Assembly (NCBI RefSeq): GCF_014352935.1
Contig: NZ_CP060694.1
Location: 1,240,001-1,304,000, forward strand
DNA: 64,000 bases
Source of the DNA: Aliarcobacter cryaerophilus
Lineage (GTDB): Bacteria > Campylobacterota > Campylobacteria > Campylobacterales > Arcobacteraceae
Reading direction: 5' to 3'
Positions 1 through 7,690 of this stretch are shown piece by piece. The translations under genes were made by a program, and so were the position numbers. Under the pieces are notes generated by a model. It was not told the DNA's origin. It was given only the letters and a program-made list of their open reading frames with translations, and did no database searches. How positions within the stretch are numbered: the stretch's first letter is position 1; every line of letters starts with the position of its first letter.

Positions 1-342
1 TTTTATTCTTGCTTTATCTTCGTTTGAATATTTTATTTCAAGAATAGAAGTTGTTCCTTTGGCAATATTTGGATTAACTTTAAACTCTACTTCTAGAATA
101 TAAGATAAATTTTGAGGAGTTTCTATAATTTTATTTCCAAAAATTTCGCTTTGTATTTCTCCTATTTGAACACTTAAAATTCCTTCATAAACTGGTGTTG
201 GATTTTTTAGTAAAACATAGATAAAAGAGATTAAAGTTATTATAAAAGTAAAAATAATGATAAAAAATCTTTTATCCCAAATAGTTTTAAATAACTCCCT
301 TAAATCTATCTCATCTTCATTTAAAATTTTGTTTTCTTGCAT
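1..342 (-). CDS. Wzz-type polysaccharide chain-length determinant (N-terminal part)
   Basis: This gene runs off the left edge, so only the first 114 codons are seen. The reading frame is open from the edge to an ATG at 342, which has an AAAGGA ribosome-binding site about 7 bases upstream. A charged N-terminus with 'DEIDLRELFKTIWDKR' precedes one membrane segment at about residues 31-47, followed by 'LLKNPTPVYEG' and a beta-rich periplasmic start. That layout is typical of Wzz/chain-length proteins, which sit in the inner membrane and set the modal length of O-antigen or capsule. It is the most distal visible gene of the polysaccharide locus. The second membrane segment and the rest of the periplasmic domain lie outside the window, so a Wzc-type fusion cannot be excluded. 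Confidence 0.75.
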   Translation of the reverse strand, partial: MQENKILNEDEIDLRELFKTIWDKRFFIIIFTFIITLISFIYVLLKNPTPVYEGILSVQIGEIQSEIFGNKIIETPQNLSYILEVEFKVNPNIAKGTTSILEIKYSNEDKARIK

Positions 343-474
343 TTTTTGATTCCTTTTATTTTTTAAGCATGAGATTGTATCAAAAACATGTTTAATTTTA
401 TTATTTACTATCATTTAAATATCTGAATATAAACTTCTCTGCATGTGATTAGTATTATTTCTTATCTCATCTTT

Positions 475-807
475 TTATATTTTTTCAAATCTATTACAAA
501 GTATTTGTAAAATTTTTTCTTGCGTTTTGAAACTAGAAATAGTTGTTAGTTTTTTTACCAATCTTTCTTTAGAAATAGTTCTTATTTGTTGGCATAAAAG
601 AATTGATGGTTTTTCTAATTCATGTTCTAAAAAAAGTTCATTTGGATATACTTTTCTTCCATTTTTCAATGAAGTTATTGGAATAATAGTTAAAATATCT
701 AAAATATTTTCATATTCATTTGATATTATTAAAACTGGTCTTGTACCTTTTTGCTCTCTTCCTATGGTAGGATTTAAATCTGCTAGATAAATATCATATT
801 GTTGCAT
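475..807 (-). CDS. MazF/PemK-family endoribonuclease toxin
   Basis: This 110-residue protein has the PemK/MazF layout: an N-terminal 'DIYLADLNPTIG' strand, then 'QKGTRPVLIISN' (R23, P24), 'PITS' (T45) and 'IRTISKERL' (R76-L83). R23 and T45 match the catalytic Arg and Ser/Thr of the family, which cleaves mRNA at short sequence motifs. Its ATG directly follows the stop codon of the upstream gene at 808, so the two are probably translationally coupled as an antitoxin-toxin pair. It lies between wzz and the PglF-like gene, inside the polysaccharide locus. Assignment to the family is firm; the cleavage specificity is unknown. Confidence 0.88.
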   Translation of the reverse strand: MQQYDIYLADLNPTIGREQKGTRPVLIISNEYENILDILTIIPITSLKNGRKVYPNELFLEHELEKPSILLCQQIRTISKERLVKKLTTISSFKTQEKILQILCNRFEKI

Positions 808-1050
808 CTATTTTTCTTCAAAATCAACATATTTAAAATCATTTTCTATATCTTCCATATCTTTAAGATAAAGTTTATCTTTAGAGGCTTCTATCATAGC
901 TTTTTTATATTGTTCTTTTTTGTTTTTCTCAATAAGAAGCTCCAATGAAGTAGAAACTAATTCAGAAAAAGAACTATATTTTTCTGTAATTTTAGAAGAT
1001 ATTAACATATTATATAAATTATCATTTATTGTTACTGTTTTTCTTAACAT
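808..1050 (-). CDS. Antitoxin of the MazEF-like pair (ribbon-helix-helix type)
   Basis: This 80-residue protein begins with a short beta strand 'RKTVTINDNLYNML' followed by helices and an acidic tail rich in Asp and Glu. That is the usual plan of a ribbon-helix-helix antitoxin: a DNA-binding N-terminus and a toxin-wrapping C-terminus. It is followed without a gap by the MazF-like toxin. An AAAGGAG ribosome-binding site lies 6-7 bases before its ATG. Such antitoxins normally repress their own promoter. Function is inferred from position and layout; I cannot assign it to a named antitoxin subfamily. Confidence 0.75.
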   Translation of the reverse strand: MLRKTVTINDNLYNMLISSKITEKYSSFSELVSTSLELLIEKNKKEQYKKAMIEASKDKLYLKDMEDIENDFKYVDFEEK

Positions 1051-1066
1051 TTTAGACTCCTTTATG

Positions 1067-1072
1067 ATTATA
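1067..1072 (-). promoter_or_regulatory. Possible -10 box of the mazEF-like operon
   Basis: A perfect TATAAT reads on the minus strand 17 bases upstream of the antitoxin start codon, giving a very short leader. No convincing -35 is visible. This is the only good -10 between the PglF-like gene and the toxin pair, and it would let the pair be transcribed apart from the polysaccharide operon. Confidence 0.4.
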
Positions 1073-1108
1073 ATTCACACATTTTATCACACTAAAGTAA
1101 GAATAAAA

Positions 1109-2839
1109 TTAATTCAACCTATGATCAAATTCTGGAACTATCTCTTTAAGTTTTGATATTTTATCTTCACAAACAAGCAACTCTTCTATTTTTTTATTTA
1201 ATTCTTCTATATCAAAAAAAGTTGGACTAGCAACTGTTATTGATTCGTACTGTGTTTTTTTATCACTATCATCTATTAAAAGCTCTTCATATAGTTTTTC
1301 ACCACATCTTAAACCACAAAACTCTATTTCAATCTCACTTCTTCCACTTAGCTCTATCATTTTTTTAGCCAAATCAACTATTTTTATTGGTTCTCCCATG
1401 TCAAGGATAAATATCTCTCCACCTTTTCCAATACTAGCTGCTTGAAGTACAAGCTCACAAGCTTCAGGAATAAGCATAAAGTATCTTGTAATTTCTGGAT
1501 GAGTTACAGTTATATTTTTACCAGCTTCTATTTGAGCTTTAAATTTTGGAATTACACTTCCGCTACTTCCCAAAACATTTCCAAATCTCACTGCAACTAT
1601 TTCTGTATTTTTTGAATCAACATTTTGAGCATACAGTTCACAAACTCTTTTTGTAGTTCCCATAACATTTGTTGGTCGAACAGCTTTATCTGTGGATATT
1701 AAAACAAATTTTTCAACTTTGTATTTTATAGATAAATCTATGGTATTTTTTGTACCTATTATATTATTTGTAATACCTTCTAAAATATTGTGTTCTACCA
1801 AAGGAACATGCTTGTAAGCAGCTGCATGAATTACAATTTGAGGTCTGTATTTAGAAAATGTACTCTCTAAAATATCTATATCTTTAACGCTTTGCATAAT
1901 AGGAATAATATTTTCATCTTGTAACTCCTCTAAAATTGAATAAAGATTAAACTCACTATGATCCACTAATATTAGTTGTTTTGCTCCATAAGCTTTGCAT
2001 TGTCTTGATATTTCGCTTCCAATACTCCCACCTGCTCCTGTTATTAAAACTATCTTCTCTTTAATAAAATTTTGTATAGCATTTTTATCTAAATCTTTTG
2101 GATAACGTGCAAGTAAATCTTCAACTCCAATATCTTTTAACTGTTTTACAAATAGTTCTTTTTTTAAAATATTTTGCATACTTGGCAATATTTTTATTTT
2201 TTCAAACTTATCTTGCATAGATTCATATATTGATTTAATTTGTTCTTGAGATGCTGATGGCATAGCAATAATCATCAAATCAAATCTGTTTTTATAATTT
2301 AAACTATATTTTTCTCTTGAAAAAATAGATATACCATCTATACTTCTGTGATGTAAAATCTGATCATCATCTATAAAACAAATAAGCTTGTATTCACTAC
2401 TTAAAAACTCTCTTTGTAATTGAAGTCCTGCTTTTCCTGCTCCATAAATTACCAGTGATTTTGTTTTCTTATTTCCTTTTATTGAATAAAAATATTTATA
2501 AACATAAACTAAAATATTTATCATAAATGTATAAAAAACAACATCTATAAATAGAAGATTAAAAGGTACACTGTAAAAATAGTATAAAATCGGTGTATAA
2601 ATAGCAAAAGCAAGTAAAGCTAAAACTATCTTCATAAGTCCTGTTTTTGTAGAAGCTTTTGACCAAGATAGTTTATAATCATCAAAAAGTAAAAAAGAGG
2701 CTAATATTCTAAAACCTATAACTACAACTAAAATTGTAAAACTAAGCTCAATATTTAGTAAAAATGCTACTAAATATAAAGAAAATATAGATACCGCTAT
2801 ATTTACAACTACCCCTAAAAATCTTTTATCTTTTATCAT
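1109..2839 (-). CDS. PglF/FlaA1-type membrane nucleotide-sugar 4,6-dehydratase
   Basis: This 576-residue protein has about four N-terminal membrane helices (within residues 8-118), a first Rossmann fold with GAGKAG at 133-138, and a C-terminal extended SDR domain with GAGGSIGSE at 268-276. It belongs to the PglF/WbpM/CapD group, which converts UDP-GlcNAc to UDP-2-acetamido-2,6-dideoxy-4-hexulose. The SDR catalytic site reads STDKAVRPTNVMGTTK at 382-397: Met393 replaces the usual Tyr of YxxxK and Lys397 is kept, a known trait of this subfamily. The product would feed a 6-deoxy amino sugar, possibly through the epimerase at 6578-7429. It starts 5 bases after the RmlC-like gene, so the two are cotranscribed. 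Confidence 0.92.
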   Translation of the reverse strand: MIKDKRFLGVVVNIAVSIFSLYLVAFLLNIELSFTILVVVIGFRILASFLLFDDYKLSWSKASTKTGLMKIVLALLAFAIYTPILYYFYSVPFNLLFIDVVFYTFMINILVYVYKYFYSIKGNKKTKSLVIYGAGKAGLQLQREFLSSEYKLICFIDDDQILHHRSIDGISIFSREKYSLNYKNRFDLMIIAMPSASQEQIKSIYESMQDKFEKIKILPSMQNILKKELFVKQLKDIGVEDLLARYPKDLDKNAIQNFIKEKIVLITGAGGSIGSEISRQCKAYGAKQLILVDHSEFNLYSILEELQDENIIPIMQSVKDIDILESTFSKYRPQIVIHAAAYKHVPLVEHNILEGITNNIIGTKNTIDLSIKYKVEKFVLISTDKAVRPTNVMGTTKRVCELYAQNVDSKNTEIVAVRFGNVLGSSGSVIPKFKAQIEAGKNITVTHPEITRYFMLIPEACELVLQAASIGKGGEIFILDMGEPIKIVDLAKKMIELSGRSEIEIEFCGLRCGEKLYEELLIDDSDKKTQYESITVASPTFFDIEELNKKIEELLVCEDKISKLKEIVPEFDHRLN

Positions 2840-2844
2840 ACTAT

Positions 2845-3435
2845 TTATTCCTTAGTTATAGTTTTATATAAATTATCATCATACATAAAAGGTGATTTTA
2901 CCTCTTTAAAACTTTTTAAGTTCTTATCGCCCTCACCTAAAATCATATCTTCTTTTTTTATTTTCCAATCAATGTTTAAATATTTGTCATCATATCGTAC
3001 GCCAATACTTTCACCTGCTGCAAAATATCTATCTATTTTTATATTCACAATAGCATCTTGGCTTAAAACAGAAAAACCATGTAAAAATCCTCTTGGTATG
3101 AAAAGTTGTTTATTTTCAAAACTATCTAGTTCTACAGAAATAACTTTTCCAAAAGTTGAACTTCCAACTCTGAAATCAACTGCAACATCTAAAATCTTTC
3201 CTTGTAATACACTTACAAGTTTTGATTGAGCAAAATCAAGAGTATTTGTATGAAGTCCTCTAATAACTCCATATTTACTATAAGAGATATTATCTTGGCA
3301 AAAATCTACTTCAAATCCTAAAAAATTATTAAAACTATCTTTTTTGAAAGCTTCAAAGACAAATCCTCTATTATCTTCATGAATTTTAGGTTCACAAAGT
3401 AATAAATCTGGTATCTCTAATCTTGTATATTTCAT
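2845..3435 (-). CDS. RmlC-like dTDP-4-dehydrorhamnose 3,5-epimerase family protein
   Basis: This 196-residue cupin carries RmlC family marks: 'DNRGFVFEAF', 'QDNISYSKYGVIRGLH' with the catalytic His in RGLH, 'KLVSVLQGKILDVAVD', and 'FIPRGFLHGF'. Family members epimerise dTDP-4-keto-6-deoxyhexoses. No rmlA, rmlB or rmlD homologue is visible in the window, so its substrate may be another keto-sugar, perhaps one made by the neighbouring PglF-type dehydratase, or the partners may be encoded elsewhere. The usual RGLHxQ reads RGLHTN here, a small departure near the active site. The protein ends with the expected C-terminal tail and seems complete. Confidence 0.85.
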   Translation of the reverse strand: MKYTRLEIPDLLLCEPKIHEDNRGFVFEAFKKDSFNNFLGFEVDFCQDNISYSKYGVIRGLHTNTLDFAQSKLVSVLQGKILDVAVDFRVGSSTFGKVISVELDSFENKQLFIPRGFLHGFSVLSQDAIVNIKIDRYFAAGESIGVRYDDKYLNIDWKIKKEDMILGEGDKNLKSFKEVKSPFMYDDNLYKTITKE

Positions 3436-3456
3436 TACTAAAGCACCCTATCGTTA

Positions 3457-4881
3457 TTATTTTTTAACTATTATTGTTTTATATTTTTGATTTGGACTTT
3501 TTGGCTTATTTGGAATAGTTAATTCCAGCAAACCATTATAAATCATAGGTTTTAAAATAGAAGACCTAAAATGCTCTCTATGTTTCAAACCAATATATTC
3601 CATAATCTCATTTGTATTTTTTGGTTCTATACAAAAGTCCAAAATAGCTTGCTCGGTAGCTTGCTCGGTAGCTTGCTCGGTAGCTTGCTCGGTAAAATTA
3701 TTATTTATATAAAAAGTAGTTAAGCTTGTATCCATATCTGTCTTAAAATCTATTGGTATATCTGTATATGTTTTCCATCCATCTATCATTTTATCAAATC
3801 CATATCCAGCATTTTCAGCAAGTTTTACTGCACGAAAAAGTTTTGCTAAAATTGGATTTCGTGGCATTGAAGTATCACTATGAAGAAAATACTCTATTGG
3901 TTTTGGATAACTTCCAGCATTAAAAAACTCTATTTTATCACTAAAAACTCTTATTCTTGATTTTATAGGTGAAAAATAATCAGCATGCATAAGCATATTT
4001 ACAAGTGCTTCTCTTAGTGCATCTATATAAGGATAATCCTCTTTAGCAAAGCCCATATTATCCAACTTAAATGGCTTATTTATTCTCATAGTTATTCGCT
4101 CAAAAAGTATGAAATAATAATCCCAAAGATTTTCTTGCTCTGGAAGTCGATATGTATATCTTACTTTTGCATCTGAAATACTAATTCCTGGTATTTCAAA
4201 TAAATCTATTCTGAAATCTACAAAATATCTTTGAATACTATCTCTTGTTCCAAAAAAAAGAAGTCCAGCATATGTTGGTTTACCATCGATTAAAACTAAA
4301 ACTTTATGTAAAAACTCTTCCATATTTAGTTTATTGTAGTTTGAAGTTGGATTTGATATTTGTAAATACTCTTTATATTGCTTTAGAGAAATTGATGATA
4401 GATTTTCAATAGAATAGTTTTCTATAGTTTCAGAAGTTTTTGTTCCAAAACTTTGGTCTCTAAACATAGTATCTATCTCTTCTTTTGTAGCTCTTCTATC
4501 TGCACTTCCACTTCTTATAAAACTATTTGATAAACTATTAAAATAGACTGGTTTTTGTTTTGAAATAGGTATATAAAAAGCTAAAACTATTTTATCATCA
4601 AAATTGTATTTATAAGAATTTACTCTTATTTTTATATTGAACTTTTCTCCATTTAAACTATTTAAAAACTCATGTTCAATTTTAGAAGGATTAGAAACTC
4701 CAACTATATTAAAAATACCATTTTTTTCTTCTATCCCAAATATAAGCCAACCACCAGCAGTATTTGAAAAAGCACTAACACTTTCCCAAACGCTTTTTGG
4801 TACACCACCAATTGCTAGTTTTACTTCAAAATCTTCCCACTCTATATCTTGAAGTTTATTTTGCAGTTCTTGCTTTGTCAT
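3457..4881 (-). CDS. AlbA_2 (Schlafen-like)/HATPase_c_4 putative regulator with an ATEQ repeat tail
   Basis: This 474-residue protein has an N-terminal AlbA_2 domain ('WEDFEVKLAIGG', 'FSNTAGGWLIFGI') and a HATPase_c_4-like region ('DALREALVNMLMHADYF', 'ENAGYGFDKM'). Near residues 396-412 it has four Thr-Glu-Gln-Ala repeats, then a short winged-helix-like tail. The family is often annotated as a RecG-like helicase or ATP-binding regulator, but neither helicase motifs nor a known ligand are visible; some members resemble nucleic-acid-binding Schlafen folds. Its ATG shares one base with the stop of the WecA-like gene (TAATG), so it is translationally coupled into the polysaccharide operon. Its role there is unknown. 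It could be a regulator or a hitchhiking defence gene. Confidence 0.8.
   Translation of the reverse strand: MTKQELQNKLQDIEWEDFEVKLAIGGVPKSVWESVSAFSNTAGGWLIFGIEEKNGIFNIVGVSNPSKIEHEFLNSLNGEKFNIKIRVNSYKYNFDDKIVLAFYIPISKQKPVYFNSLSNSFIRSGSADRRATKEEIDTMFRDQSFGTKTSETIENYSIENLSSISLKQYKEYLQISNPTSNYNKLNMEEFLHKVLVLIDGKPTYAGLLFFGTRDSIQRYFVDFRIDLFEIPGISISDAKVRYTYRLPEQENLWDYYFILFERITMRINKPFKLDNMGFAKEDYPYIDALREALVNMLMHADYFSPIKSRIRVFSDKIEFFNAGSYPKPIEYFLHSDTSMPRNPILAKLFRAVKLAENAGYGFDKMIDGWKTYTDIPIDFKTDMDTSLTTFYINNNFTEQATEQATEQATEQAILDFCIEPKNTNEIMEYIGLKHREHFRSSILKPMIYNGLLELTIPNKPKSPNQKYKTIIVKK
3647..3694 (-). repeat. Four exact copies of a 12-bp in-frame tandem repeat (ATEQ)
   Basis: The unit gcttgctcggta is repeated four times without a mismatch on the plus strand. 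In the AlbA_2 gene it encodes a run of Ala-Thr-Glu-Gln. Because the unit is 12 bp, copy-number change by slippage alters the length of the linker before the C-terminal winged-helix-like tail but keeps the frame. Confidence 0.95.
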
Positions 4882-5843
4882 TACTCAAATGCTTTCTTAT
4901 TATCTACAAACTTCATACTTAAAGCTAAAACTAGTAAAGCAAGTATAAAAGCTATAAAAATATTTGATACAAAATAAACTATAAAAAATAAAATCATATT
5001 TAATCCTATAGAGTAATTTGTAACTTTATAGTGACTCCAACCAGCTTGTGTCAGTCTTTGATATCCATGTTTTTTGTGTGCCTGTGATAATTTTTCTTTA
5101 TTTAGTTTTCTTCGTATTAAAGTCAAAGTTGCATCAAACCAGTAAATTCCAAACAGTATAATCCATATCCAAAAATTTATTGATTCTTCGTTTGCATAAT
5201 ATATAGTAAAAATTGCAATATTGTATCCTAAAAGAGTACTTCCAACATCTCCCATAAATATCTTTGCTTTGTTCCAATTCCAAAATAAAAACCCTAAAAC
5301 AGCAACAGCCAAAACTAAAAAATGATTTCCACTAAATAAAATAAATCCAGCAACTGCTAAAAAAACAGCCTCGCTTCCTGCATAGCCATTTATGCCATCT
5401 AAAAAGTTATAAAGATTTATAAACCAAATTATCATAAAAAATGCAAAAATATTTGTAAAAATAGGATTTTGTATATCAAAAATACCAAAAGTAAAAGTCT
5501 CAAATCCACCTAAAAAATATAATCCTCCAATAGCTACAATAGCTTGAACCATCAGTCTTATTTTTGGGCTTAATTCGTAAATATCATCAAAAAAACTAAC
5601 TATTGAAATAACTGCACCAAAGAGTAGAGCATAAAATAGATTTTGCTCTATTTGGTTTGTAATAAAAAGATAAAACAAACCTATAAACCAAGTTATTGCA
5701 AGGGCAATTCCTCCACCGTGTGGAGTTGGTGTTGTGTGAGAACTTCGTTCATTTACAGTAGCAACAAGTGATTTTTTTATCATGTAATTTTTTATAAAAC
5801 ATGTAAGTGAAAATGAGGCTAAAAATAGTATTAAATATATCAT
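4881..5843 (-). CDS. WecA/WbpL-like polyprenyl-phosphate sugar-1-phosphate transferase (MraY superfamily)
   Basis: This 320-residue polytopic membrane protein has all the family signatures: 'HTTPTPHGGG' near residues 36-45, 'FFDDIYELSPKIRL' with the Asp pair at 86-87, 'NFLDGINGY' at 146-154, 'FMGDVGS' at 196-202, and the cytosolic 'HKKHGYQRL' loop near 256-264. The family moves a sugar-1-phosphate from a UDP-sugar to undecaprenyl phosphate, the first step of O-unit assembly. The neighbouring SDR epimerase and PglF-type dehydratase suggest a 6-deoxy-amino sugar substrate, as with the WbpL/WbpV pair in Pseudomonas; this is inference. Its ATG overlaps the stop of the RelE-like toxin gene by four bases (ATGA), an odd coupling for an essential locus enzyme. 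Confidence 0.92.
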   Translation of the reverse strand: MIYLILFLASFSLTCFIKNYMIKKSLVATVNERSSHTTPTPHGGGIALAITWFIGLFYLFITNQIEQNLFYALLFGAVISIVSFFDDIYELSPKIRLMVQAIVAIGGLYFLGGFETFTFGIFDIQNPIFTNIFAFFMIIWFINLYNFLDGINGYAGSEAVFLAVAGFILFSGNHFLVLAVAVLGFLFWNWNKAKIFMGDVGSTLLGYNIAIFTIYYANEESINFWIWIILFGIYWFDATLTLIRRKLNKEKLSQAHKKHGYQRLTQAGWSHYKVTNYSIGLNMILFFIVYFVSNIFIAFILALLVLALSMKFVDNKKAFE

Positions 5844-6124
5844 ATTCTATCTTTCAAATTTTCATACACTTTATTATTTTCTCTCTTACCAACACTTACA
5901 ACATATACTATTATCTCCAAATCTTTAACCTCATAAGCAAGTCTAAAACCAGAACTTCTTAATTTTATTTTATAAACATTTTCATATCCACTTAATTTAT
6001 CTTTTGACACTCTTGGATTTTCAAGTCGTTCTTTTAGTTTTTTATGAAACTGTATCTTTAAAGATTGATTAAGATTTTTCCACTCTTTTAAAGCTTTCGG
6101 ATGAAAATCAAGAAAGTAACTCAT
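5840..6124 (-). CDS. RelE/StbE-type toxin
   Basis: This 94-residue basic protein has the RelE/ParE-fold outline: 'FHPKALKEWKNL', 'LSGYENVYKIKLRSSGFRLAYEVKD' and 'VVSVGKRENNKVYENL'. The family cleaves ribosome-bound mRNA. The C-terminal Lys-Arg-Glu and Tyr positions fit the usual active-site region. It overlaps the antitoxin gene by 17 bases and overlaps the downstream WecA-like gene by four, so the whole module is read as part of the polysaccharide operon. It could instead be a ParE-type gyrase toxin, but the RelE/StbE resemblance, together with an StbD-like partner, is better. Confidence 0.85.
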   Translation of the reverse strand: MSYFLDFHPKALKEWKNLNQSLKIQFHKKLKERLENPRVSKDKLSGYENVYKIKLRSSGFRLAYEVKDLEIIVYVVSVGKRENNKVYENLKDRI

Positions 6125-6365
6125 CTAGCTCTACTCTTATTGGTTTTTTATTGTCTTTAAGTCTTTCCTCAACTTCTTTGCTTAGGTAGTAATCATCCAT
6201 AACTTCCATCATCTTTTCATACAAACTTGCTGGAACTAAATAAGCAGAAGCTACATTATGATTGAGTATAGCTATTGCTTCATCTCCAGCATCTTTGAGT
6301 AGTTGAGTTGGTGATTTTTTAAGTTCGGTTATACTTGCTGTATAGTTTGCTAATATTGGTTGCAT
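6108..6365 (-). CDS. StbD/Phd-YefM-type antitoxin
   Basis: This 85-residue protein starts 'MQPILANYTASITELKKSPTQLL', the usual Phd/YefM N-terminal dimer domain. It continues with 'EAIAILNHNVASAYLVPASLYEKM' and ends in a charged helix expected to cover the toxin. It is the first gene of a pair with the RelE/StbE-type toxin, with the ends overlapping. Antitoxins of this family bind their own promoter, and a strong sigma-70 promoter lies just upstream (6392-6421). Confidence 0.85.
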   Translation of the reverse strand: MQPILANYTASITELKKSPTQLLKDAGDEAIAILNHNVASAYLVPASLYEKMMEVMDDYYLSKEVEERLKDNKKPIRVELDELLS

Positions 6366-6391
6366 ATATCAATCCTTATTTAGTATTTTTT

Positions 6392-6421
6392 ATTGTACTA
6401 TTTTTCATACTTTATTGTCAA
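6392..6421 (-). promoter_or_regulatory. Sigma-70 promoter of the stbDE-like toxin-antitoxin pair
   Basis: On the minus strand a perfect TTGACA (6416-6421) is followed after 18 bases by TACAAT (6392-6397). The antitoxin ATG lies 27 bases beyond. It is one of the few sites in the window with both boxes. Transcription from here would also reach the WecA-like and downstream genes. Confidence 0.65.
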
Positions 6422-6577
6422 TATATATTATGTTATAAATGATTTGATGGATTAATATCAATCACGAAGCCCAAGAACTCTTTTTTGGTGGTGAGATATC
6501 TCTATCATTTCACTACCTTGTACAAATTAATTTACAATTATCTTAATTTACTAAAATTTGTAAAGTAAATTATACAA

Positions 6578-7429
6578 CTATTCACCATTTATCATTAACC
6601 TTACGCCATCTTCTACACTATATGGATTTATAAGGTTTAATTTTTCTTTCGTGATAGTGTTATCTATTTCCAAACTTCCATAAAGTCGTTTGTGAAATGA
6701 TGGTTTTAAAATTTTCAATAAAGTCTCAAAAAAGGGTATTCTTATCAAATATATTTTTTTATCTAAATTTTTTGATATAAGTTCGCATAGTTTCGATGTG
6801 CTAAGGGGCTCATCATCACTTGCTAAAAATATTCCTGCTTTTTGTTGAGATATAACCTCATTTATTATATAACAAAGATTTTGTATAGATATGAAACTTC
6901 TTTTATTCTCAATTTTACCTAGAGGAATAACAGGTAGCTTTTTTACAAGTTTTACTAAACTATCTATATTCCCTGGCGCATTTTTGCCATATATCATTGG
7001 TGGTCTGATAATACTTACTATAAAATCATCATCATTCAATTCTAATAATTGTTTTTCTGATTCTAATTTACTTTTTCCATAAGGTGTAATTGGATCACAA
7101 ATTGTATTTTCATCTAATTTTTCTTCATCTTCAGCATAAACAGCAATAGTACTTATAAATACAAACTGCTTTACACCATTTTGTTTTGCTAATCTTGCTA
7201 ATTTTACTGGATAATCTACATTTATCTCATGATATTTTTCATAAGGATGTTCTATTTTTTGATGTACAAGTGCAGCACAATGTAAAACCACATCTATACT
7301 ATTCAAATTTATATCTTCTAATTTTTGATTTAATAATGAAAATTTTTCAAATAAATATTTGTTTTTATATTGATTTAGAAAATCACTTCCTACATAACCA
7401 TTTGCACCTGTGATTAAAAGTTTTTTCAT
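6578..7429 (-). CDS. NAD-dependent epimerase/reductase (extended SDR, GalE/WbpV-like)
   Basis: This 283-residue Rossmann protein has TGANGYVG at 7-14, STIAVY at 93-98 and the catalytic YGKSK at 117-121. The C-terminal half reads 'RPPMIYGKNAPGN', then 'KRSFISIQNL', as in epimerases and 4-reductases that make the first sugar of O-units. It lies beside a WecA/WbpL-like transferase, the usual partner of such reductases. It may reduce the 4-keto sugar made by the PglF-like enzyme. A GalE-type 4-epimerase remains possible. The following 212 bases up to the StbD-like gene hold no gene I can support apart from the toxin-antitoxin promoter. Confidence 0.82.
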   Translation of the reverse strand: MKKLLITGANGYVGSDFLNQYKNKYLFEKFSLLNQKLEDINLNSIDVVLHCAALVHQKIEHPYEKYHEINVDYPVKLARLAKQNGVKQFVFISTIAVYAEDEEKLDENTICDPITPYGKSKLESEKQLLELNDDDFIVSIIRPPMIYGKNAPGNIDSLVKLVKKLPVIPLGKIENKRSFISIQNLCYIINEVISQQKAGIFLASDDEPLSTSKLCELISKNLDKKIYLIRIPFFETLLKILKPSFHKRLYGSLEIDNTITKEKLNLINPYSVEDGVRLMINGE

Positions 7430-7465
7430 TTGTTCAATTCCTTTGTTATATATACTATTTAAGTA

Positions 7466-7654
7466 TTATTGGCAGAGTAGCCATTTGGATATAAATCTTT
7501 CTTTCAATAATTGACATTTTTGCCTTGTCATATTATCCATCTTTTTAGTCAAAACCTTTTTGATAATATACCAATTGTCAATTTTCCTATTTTTTACATT
7601 ATTTATTCTTTCAAAATAAATATTTATTTCAATATTAATTAAAAAAACAACTTC
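7466..7654 (-). pseudogene. Possible decayed ORF without a start codon
   Basis: Between the epimerase and the next glycosyltransferase a minus-strand frame stays open for about 62 codons from one TAA to the next. The encoded piece contains 'IDNWYIIKKVLTKKMDN' and ends 'ISKWLLCQ'. The only ATG codons are near its end and no ribosome-binding site is convincing. It looks like the tail of a lost gene, but I cannot name a family and the run of open codons could be chance in AT-rich DNA. Confidence 0.25.
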
Positions 7655-7690
7655 TTAAGTAGCCATTTATTCATGTTTCAATCAATTATT

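Noticed and set aside
3647-3694. Short repeats as a CRISPR array
   Set aside because: The 12-bp units are contiguous without spacers and lie in a reading frame; no CRISPR array or cas gene was seen in the window.
6366-6577. Possible gene remnant between the StbD-like gene and the epimerase
   Set aside because: Only short open frames with no recognisable family; beyond the promoter at 6392-6421 I see nothing.
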